Assembly (NCBI GenBank): GCA_019090295.1
Contig: JAHRWG010000187.1
Coordinates: forward strand, 1 to 9,567
Direction: 5' to 3'
DNA from: Cycloclasticus sp.
GTDB taxonomy: Bacteria; Pseudomonadota; Gammaproteobacteria; Methylococcales; Cycloclasticaceae
DNA: 9,567 bases
Shown here: positions 5,251 through 9,567 of the stretch, piece after piece
Numbering within the stretch: position 1 is the first letter of the stretch
How the letters are laid out: each line of letters begins with the position of its first letter
The notes under the pieces: generated by a model
The model's database searches: none
What the model was told of the DNA's origin: nothing
Seen by the model: the letters and a program-made list of their open reading frames with translations, nothing else
Translations under genes and position numbers: made by a program

Positions 5251-6876
5251 TTATGCTAGCTTTTTAGCCATGTCTCTTAATTTAAATTTTTGGATTTTGC
5301 CACTGGCTGTTCTTGGCATATCGCTCAATATGTCTAAATACTCAGGCCAATAATTTTTGCTAATACCTTCCTCTAGCAAGTATGCCTGCATGTCTTGCAG
5401 CGTTATATGATCGCCATGCCGTACCGTCATAAAACAGCAGGCGCGTTCTCCCAAACGGTCATCTGGTTTTGAAACAATCGCCGCGTCTTGCACCGCAGGG
5501 TGTCGGTACAGGGCATTTTCCAAGGTCACGACGGGGATATTTTCTCCACCACGGATAATAATATCTTTTGAGCGCCCCGTAATTCGCACATAATGTTGAT
5601 GTATTATTTTTGCTAAATCACCCGTATCAAACCACCCTGCTTTATCCGTATCATAGGCCTCAGGACGTTTTAGATAACCAACAAAATTACCCGCTCCACG
5701 TACTTGCAAGCGCCCTTCTTCACCATGTTCAACAGGCGTTCCCTGGTCGTTCACCACCCTTATTTCAGTTCCATCATAGGGACAACCATCCGTTTCAAAC
5801 AGCTTCTCCTCTGAGTCCGTCAGCAAAGTGGCCGTTGCTACAGACATTTCAGTCATTCCCCATACGGTCATCAACTTCACATTAAGCTTTTTTGAAGCAC
5901 GCCGGGCCAATGCCGGTGGAACGGGCGCACCACCACACACAAAGAGTCTAAAGTCATCCTGATTACACGATGCCACCAACTCGCTATCACACAAATCAGC
6001 TAGAAACGGGGTCGCCCCCATGGTGAAAGCAACGTTTTTATCATGAATAATTTTCCATGCTAAAGAAGGGTCCCATTGATCAAGCAACACAGTCGTCGCG
6101 CCCAGCATAAGCGGGACTGTAACGCCAAACATTAAACCGGTCATATGAGCGGTTGGTGAGCCCATAAAAATAACTTCCGATGCGCTCAATTTCGTTCTTT
6201 CTATATATTTTCTAGCGGCGTATTCATGTGTGTTTGGGGTGTGCATAACACCTTTCGGTGCACCTGTTGTGCCCGATGTATACATCAATAAAAAAACGTC
6301 GTTAGCTGACAAACTATTTTCATCGAATGCTGCTCGGTGTTCTGCCGTTACCTTGTCTACTAGAAATGGAGTAAGGGAAGATTGCCCGACGACGCAAATA
6401 GACTCTAGAGCAGGCAATGTTTGATTTAAACTCTCAAACATTTGAGCATGGTCAAACCCTTTAAACTTATCAGGTATAAACATCAACTTGCTAGCGCCAA
6501 AGTTGAGCATATAAGTGAGCTCATTTTCCCGATAAATTGGCATTAACGGATTACTGATAGCACCAATTCGCATGCAAGCCAAAAAAACCGCCACGAACTC
6601 CCACCAATTAGGTAACTGAAAGGACACCACATCTCCTTTTTTAATGCCTTTATTAAGCATCCCAGCCGCCAGCCTGTCGGAGATATCAGCTAATTGTTGA
6701 TAACTAACCGACGTTTCAGCCCCAGTGTCTTTAAGGTAACCAATAATGGCGGGTTTACTGCTATGCAATAACACTGCTTTATCAAAGTCATTTAACAGCG
6801 TCTTATTACGCCAGCGCCCCAAATCAACCATCGATTGAATACGGTCATCCGCTATAACAGGGTCTGCAATTGACAT
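5251..6876 (-). CDS. Acyl-CoA ligase (AMP-forming), AliA/FadK-like
   Basis: A 541-residue ANL-superfamily enzyme forming an acyl-adenylate and then an acyl-CoA. Motifs: P-loop YTSGTTGAPKGV (199-210), WGMTEMS (339-345), WFDTGDL (415-421), hinge region RITGRSKDIIIRGGENI (431-447), and PRTASGKIQKF (521-531) with catalytic Lys527. All key residues are present. The N-terminal stretch VVSFQLPNWWEFVAVFLACMRIGAISNPLMP (83-113, key residues Q87, W91, W92) is characteristic of the cyclohexanecarboxylate-CoA ligase and short-chain FadK group, more than of long-chain FadD. The start ATG is preceded by AGGAG at good distance. First gene of the operon: nine bases separate it from the dehydrogenase. Its promoter must lie in the 166-base divergent region. 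Substrate is inferred only as a carboxylic acid, possibly alicyclic or aromatic. Confidence 0.92.
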   Translation of the reverse strand: MSIADPVIADDRIQSMVDLGRWRNKTLLNDFDKAVLLHSSKPAIIGYLKDTGAETSVSYQQLADISDRLAAGMLNKGIKKGDVVSFQLPNWWEFVAVFLACMRIGAISNPLMPIYRENELTYMLNFGASKLMFIPDKFKGFDHAQMFESLNQTLPALESICVVGQSSLTPFLVDKVTAEHRAAFDENSLSANDVFLLMYTSGTTGAPKGVMHTPNTHEYAARKYIERTKLSASEVIFMGSPTAHMTGLMFGVTVPLMLGATTVLLDQWDPSLAWKIIHDKNVAFTMGATPFLADLCDSELVASCNQDDFRLFVCGGAPVPPALARRASKKLNVKLMTVWGMTEMSVATATLLTDSEEKLFETDGCPYDGTEIRVVNDQGTPVEHGEEGRLQVRGAGNFVGYLKRPEAYDTDKAGWFDTGDLAKIIHQHYVRITGRSKDIIIRGGENIPVVTLENALYRHPAVQDAAIVSKPDDRLGERACCFMTVRHGDHITLQDMQAYLLEEGISKNYWPEYLDILSDMPRTASGKIQKFKLRDMAKKLA

Positions 6877-6901
6877 TAAAAACTCCTTTTATGATAGTTC
6901 G

Positions 6902-6941
6902 TTAGCGTTTAATCCTTAGGTAATTTAGATGTTAACGCTAA
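6902..6941. repeat. Inverted repeat in divergent promoter region
   Basis: TTAGCGTT (6902-6909) and AACGCTAA (6934-6941) are perfect 8-base reverse complements 24 bases apart, 26-65 bases upstream of the ligase start. The spacing suits two half-sites or two operators for a repressor better than an RNA hairpin. GTTCGTT directly overlapping the left arm (6898-6904) recurs at 6999-7005. Confidence 0.4.
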
Positions 6942-6986
6942 GACTATTCGCTCATTTTTTTATTTAAGTATATACAGAAAGTCGTT

Positions 6987-7006
6987 AAACTAACAACTGT
7001 TCGTTT
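6987..7006. promoter_or_regulatory. Operator-like dyad upstream of dioxygenase gene
   Basis: AAACTAAC (6987-6994) and GTTCGTTT (6999-7006) are reverse complements with one mismatch around a 4-base centre, a 20-base dyad of the size bound by TetR- or GntR-type dimers. It overlaps the -35 element and spacer of the candidate dioxygenase promoter. No regulator gene is in the window. Confidence 0.35.
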
Positions 7007-7019
7007 GATATCTTATGAT
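6990..7019 (+). promoter_or_regulatory. Candidate promoter for dioxygenase gene
   Basis: TATGAT (7014-7019) matches five of six -10 positions. CTAACA (6990-6995) matches four of six -35 positions at an 18-base spacing. The start codon follows at 7043, with only a weak GGTGA (7029-7033) as Shine-Dalgarno. Confidence 0.35.
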
Positions 7020-7042
7020 AAAAAATACGGTGATTCGCATCC

Positions 7043-7891
7043 ATGAATGTTCCATTTAAAACCAAACATTTAAGCCCTTTTATTGGCTCAGAAATACAAG
7101 GACTGGATTTATCTAAACCACTCAGTCCAGATAGTTTGAAAGAGCTAAGAAAAGTGTGGCTTGAGCGTAAGGTGTTAGTTTTTCCTGAGCAAACATTAAC
7201 ACCTCAACAACAAATTGATGCCACTCAACAATTTGGTGAACTGGATAAATACCCATTCCTCGATGGCCTAAAGGGTTACCCGCTTATTGCAGAAGTTCTT
7301 AAATTACCCGAGGAAGACATTAATTTTGGCGGTGTCTGGCACTCAGACACCAGCTACCTTAAAACGCCCGCTGGTGGTGCTAGTCTTTTGGCCCTTGAAT
7401 TACCTGATATTGGTGGTGATACCATATTTTGTAATATGCATCGTGCTTATGAAACACTGCCAGAGACTATTAAAAGCGACATCCGCCACCTCAAGGCCAT
7501 TAACACATCTGGCAAAAGCGACGTTGCAAAAACACGTTTGCACCGCTTGGCAGATAATCAACGCAACCACCCACCCGAGGTGCTTCAAGCCACTCATCCA
7601 GTTGTTCGCCTTCACCCCGAAACCGGTGAAAAAACACTATATGTCAATGAAGCCCATACGCTACATATAGAGGGTTGGAGCCAACAAAAAAGCCGCTCTC
7701 TGTTAAATAAACTGTATCTTCATGCCCGCAAGCCAGAGTTTCAATGCCGAATACAATGGTCTGTTGGAATGCTAATTCTATGGGATAACCGTTCTACGCA
7801 TCATTACCCCATTAATGATTACACCGGTTACCGTCGCCTACTACACCGCGTTTCAATTAAGGGGGAGCGCCCTGCAGGCCACCCACTTTAA
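7043..7891 (+). CDS. TauD/TfdA-family Fe(II)/2-oxoglutarate dioxygenase
   Basis: A 282-residue non-haem iron oxygenase that would hydroxylate a substrate while converting 2-oxoglutarate and O2 to succinate and CO2. Length equals E. coli TauD (283). Iron ligands: WHSD with His100 and Asp102, and the distal His254 in WDNRSTHHYPIND (247-259). 2-oxoglutarate contacts: Thr127 in GGDTIF, and Arg265/Arg269 in the YRRLLHRVSI strand (263-272). The full facial triad is intact, so the enzyme is probably active. Family members release sulfite from taurine or alkyl sulfates, cleave aryloxyacetates, or hydroxylate carnitine-related compounds, and the substrate cannot be chosen from sequence. It is transcribed divergently from the ligase operon across 166 bases containing two inverted repeats, which suggests shared regulation and a linked pathway. 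The ATG at 7043 is supported by homology starting at PFKTKHLSPFIGSEI. Confidence 0.92.
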   Translation: MNVPFKTKHLSPFIGSEIQGLDLSKPLSPDSLKELRKVWLERKVLVFPEQTLTPQQQIDATQQFGELDKYPFLDGLKGYPLIAEVLKLPEEDINFGGVWHSDTSYLKTPAGGASLLALELPDIGGDTIFCNMHRAYETLPETIKSDIRHLKAINTSGKSDVAKTRLHRLADNQRNHPPEVLQATHPVVRLHPETGEKTLYVNEAHTLHIEGWSQQKSRSLLNKLYLHARKPEFQCRIQWSVGMLILWDNRSTHHYPINDYTGYRRLLHRVSIKGERPAGHPL

Positions 7892-8098
7892 CCACCTTAA
7901 AATACTGGGTAAAAACAGACACCAAAGGTATTCATTTACTCAATGGTTATGGTCTAGCCATAAAGCAGCCTTATGTTATCTAATCGCCGTTAAATGACAC
8001 TAAAAACAACATTACCTCCGCGGTTTAACCACTCATACTAAGCAGTACCTGCCTAGTGGTGGTTATCAGCTTTATAACAGCTTGGCTGTCATTTAAAT
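7892..8098. terminator. Convergent gap with weak hairpins
   Basis: The dioxygenase gene (+) and the 135-residue protein gene (-) converge here. Stem candidates are TTATGG/CCATAA (7947-7952, 7958-7963), TAACCAC/GTGGTTA (8026-8032, 8059-8065) and ACAGC/GCTGT (8077-8081, 8085-8089). The last is followed on the + strand by the T-rich CATTTAAATTT and is the best, though weak, terminator for the dioxygenase gene. No credible gene is present. Confidence 0.3.
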
Positions 8099-8506
8099 TT
8101 AATTAAACTGTACGGGTTCGCCATCCCTATCAAAAGACATAAACCTCGACAGGTCGCCGCCATTTTGAACGCTATCTACCATCATTTTCAACGAAGATTC
8201 CACCTTTGAAGGGTCTGGCGCAACGCCATTTTCACCCGAAAGGCCAGCAACCAATACAATCTGCCAATCCTGGCCCATCTTTACTGACTCTTCCACCAAA
8301 TCAGAGAAGCTACCCAACTCATCAAGTGCTTTATCCACACACATAACAGGGTCTAATGCGCCACCTTGACCAGCATTAAAACGGTCTTTTTCTTCATCTA
8401 CAGAGTCTTCTGGAAGCGATGCCTGTAAAAAAACGAACAATAGCTGCTGTGGCTCCGTTTGTTGTCTGGCTGCTGCTAAAAGTGATTCATAACCGGTAAT
8501 ATTCAT
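8099..8506 (-). CDS. Conserved small protein of unknown function
   Basis: A 135-residue soluble acidic protein with no signal peptide or membrane segment. Notable segments are QQLLFVFLQASLP (20-32), FNAGQGGALDPVMCVDKALDELGSF (43-67, with Cys56), QDWQIVLVAGLSGENG (79-94), and a C-terminal SFDRDGEPVQFN (124-135). From memory, proteins of this pattern are widespread in proteobacteria and are sometimes labelled 'ribonucleotide reductase subunit alpha'. Nothing in the sequence supports that label: no reductase domain fits in 135 residues. The start ATG is well supported by GAAGGAA about nine bases upstream. It follows the helicase gene by 61 bases on the same strand, with a hairpin between, so it may be co-transcribed with it. 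Function unknown. Confidence 0.85.
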   Translation of the reverse strand: MNITGYESLLAAARQQTEPQQLLFVFLQASLPEDSVDEEKDRFNAGQGGALDPVMCVDKALDELGSFSDLVEESVKMGQDWQIVLVAGLSGENGVAPDPSKVESSLKMMVDSVQNGGDLSRFMSFDRDGEPVQFN

Positions 8507-8541
8507 TTTTTTGTTCCTTCAATTGCTAAATAGTATTTTTA

Positions 8542-8564
8542 CATCCCTCGTTATAAAAGGGATG
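8542..8564 (-). repeat. Hairpin between helicase and small-protein genes
   Basis: CATCCCT (8542-8548) and AGGGATG (8558-8564) form a perfect 7-bp stem with a 9-base loop, four bases after the helicase stop on the minus strand. The minus-strand sequence after it is TAAAAATACT, so there is no U tract and it is not a standard intrinsic terminator. It may protect the upstream mRNA end or reduce read-through into the next gene. Confidence 0.45.
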
Positions 8565-8567
8565 CCC

Positions 8568-9567
8568 TTAATGTTCTAGTGGTCCGTTATTTCTGCGTTT
8601 TTTCTTACCACTGCCTTCAGGTTTTGCCATTGGTTTATTGGCCGCCAACAGCGCCTCACTGATCACCTCATCAGCTTCAAACCCTTCTACTTGCTCACGT
8701 TCTAACCAGATTTTATTCTTCTTTTCAATCACCTTAAAGTGGTGATAATCTTCATAATCAATCAGCGATAAGGCTAAGCCAACTTCACCCGCACGGCCAC
8801 TTCGACCAATACGGTGCATGTAATCAAATGGGCTTCTTGGTAAGTCAAAGTTAATAACCACCGGTAGTTTTTTAATGTCTAAACCACGGGCAGCAAGATC
8901 CGTTGCAATTAACACATCAATCTCTCCAGCTTTAAACCCGTTAAGCACACGGTTACGGGCACCCTGGCTTTTATCACCATGAAACATCTCAGCAGTAATG
9001 CCACGTTTAGCTAGTTTTTTAGCTAGGTGATGACAGTGGTTTTTGGCATTGACGAAAACAAGCACTTGCCGCCATTCGTGTTGCTTAATCAAATGTGCTA
9101 ATAGTGCCGTTTTTCCGCCTTTATTAACGGTAAAAACGCGCTGCACTAATGTGCTGGTATCTGTGCTTTGCAATTGCATTTCAACCGGGTCGTTAAGTAG
9201 TTCTTGGCTTAGAGCCTGTACTTTTTCAGGAAAGGTCGCCGAGAATAATAAGGTTTGTTTTTTCTTTGGCAGTAAGGCTAACAGCTCAGCTAATTCTTCT
9301 GTAAAACCAAGGCTTAACATTCTATCGGCTTCATCAAGCACTAAGGTTTTAACCCTATCAAGTTTAATCGCATTACTTGAAATTAAATCGAGTAATCGAC
9401 CCGGTGTTGCAACCAAAATATCGGTGCCGCCGCGTAATGCAAGCATTTGTGGGTTCGTTGATACACCTCCAAAAACAGCCACCGTTTTAATTGCACCGTT
9501 AAAATGTAACGCATAAGATTTAATGCTATCGGCAATTTGCTTGGCCAGTTCACGAGTAGGCACCAGC
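8568..9567 (-). CDS. DEAD-box RNA helicase, RhlE-like, 5' end off the window
   Basis: ATP-dependent RNA helicase, 332 residues visible, of a protein normally about 400-450 long. Counting from the first full codon (Leu at 9566-9564), motifs are Ia PTRELA (3-8), GG (33-34), Ib TPGR (54-57), II DEAD (78-81), III SAT (109-111), then the second RecA domain with FVNAK (IV region), ATDLAARGLD (V region) and VI HRIGRSGR (251-258). The FGGVSTNPQM and RGGTDILVATPGRLLDL stretches resemble RhlE more than SrmB, DbpA or DeaD, and the tail is short and basic (KKKRRNN). The Q motif and Walker A motif lie beyond the right edge. The frame is open through LVPTRELA to the edge, so the GTG at 9563-9561 is internal and not the start. 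Likely roles are ribosome assembly or mRNA turnover. The 135-residue protein gene follows 61 bases downstream. Confidence 0.92.
   Translation of the reverse strand, partial: LVPTRELAKQIADSIKSYALHFNGAIKTVAVFGGVSTNPQMLALRGGTDILVATPGRLLDLISSNAIKLDRVKTLVLDEADRMLSLGFTEELAELLALLPKKKQTLLFSATFPEKVQALSQELLNDPVEMQLQSTDTSTLVQRVFTVNKGGKTALLAHLIKQHEWRQVLVFVNAKNHCHHLAKKLAKRGITAEMFHGDKSQGARNRVLNGFKAGEIDVLIATDLAARGLDIKKLPVVINFDLPRSPFDYMHRIGRSGRAGEVGLALSLIDYEDYHHFKVIEKKNKIWLEREQVEGFEADEVISEALLAANKPMAKPEGSGKKKRRNNGPLEH

Noticed and set aside
5610..5885. 91-codon + strand ORF opposite the ligase gene
   Set aside because: Antisense shadow within a strongly conserved coding region; low-complexity composition and no ribosome site.
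7287..7670. 127-codon + strand ORF inside the dioxygenase gene
   Set aside because: Alternate-frame shadow; the main frame carries the full TauD motif set.
8099..8506. Ribonucleotide reductase subunit alpha, a label I recall for this protein type
   Set aside because: At 135 residues with no radical-site or nucleotide-binding motifs, the label is not supported.
9043..9516. 157-codon + strand ORF opposite the helicase gene
   Set aside because: Antisense shadow of conserved helicase motifs; its protein resembles no family.
9561..9563. GTG as start codon of the helicase
   Set aside because: It encodes the Val just before PTRELA of motif Ia; the frame stays open to the window edge and the Walker A region must lie outside.
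1..9567. CRISPR array, insertion sequence, prophage or defence island
   Set aside because: No regularly spaced repeats, transposase, integrase, phage or defence genes are visible; the Tn5 mosaic end at the left is a library artefact.

Overview
This window looks like the end of a metagenomic or draft-genome contig from a moderately AT-rich proteobacterium, most likely a gammaproteobacterium. A marine, hydrocarbon- or aromatic-degrading type in the general style of Cycloclasticus would fit, but that is an inference from gene content and not a placement. The first 29 bases are not genomic: they match the end of the Nextera (Tn5) read-1 adapter, so real sequence starts at base 30. Both edges cut genes: the N-terminal half of DNA polymerase IV is missing on the left, and the N-terminal part of a DEAD-box RNA helicase is missing on the right.

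Left part (30-2573): a dinB fragment on the + strand converges on a two-gene minus-strand unit. That unit encodes a processive-type family 2 glycosyltransferase and, one base after its stop, a 116-residue membrane protein that looks like a dedicated partner. Upstream of it, after a 330-base gap holding two clear hairpins, is a single-domain RRM RNA-binding protein (2574-2825, minus) with an excellent ribosome binding site. Its upstream region (2826-3207) is gene-free but rich in inverted repeats and may hold a long 5' leader and a structured RNA.

Centre (3208-7891): the metabolic core. A tight minus-strand operon runs, in transcription order, acyl-CoA ligase (AliA/FadK-like), acyl-CoA dehydrogenase (AliB-like, with Asp at the usual catalytic Glu position), and a meta-cleavage-product-type alpha/beta hydrolase. 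Gaps are 9 and 21 bases, with Shine-Dalgarno sequences in or just after the preceding stop codons. Divergent from it across 166 bases is a TauD/TfdA-type Fe(II)/2-oxoglutarate dioxygenase. The intergenic region carries two inverted repeats, one lying inside a candidate promoter, so the two units may share control. Together they suggest a pathway that activates a carboxylic acid (possibly alicyclic or aromatic) to its CoA thioester and desaturates it, with the hydrolase and dioxygenase acting on related intermediates. The substrate cannot be read from the sequence.

Right part (7892-9567): after a convergent gap, a minus-strand pair consists of an RhlE-like DEAD-box helicase (partial) followed by a small conserved soluble protein of unknown function. 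I see no tRNA, rRNA, CRISPR array, insertion sequence, phage gene or recognised defence system.
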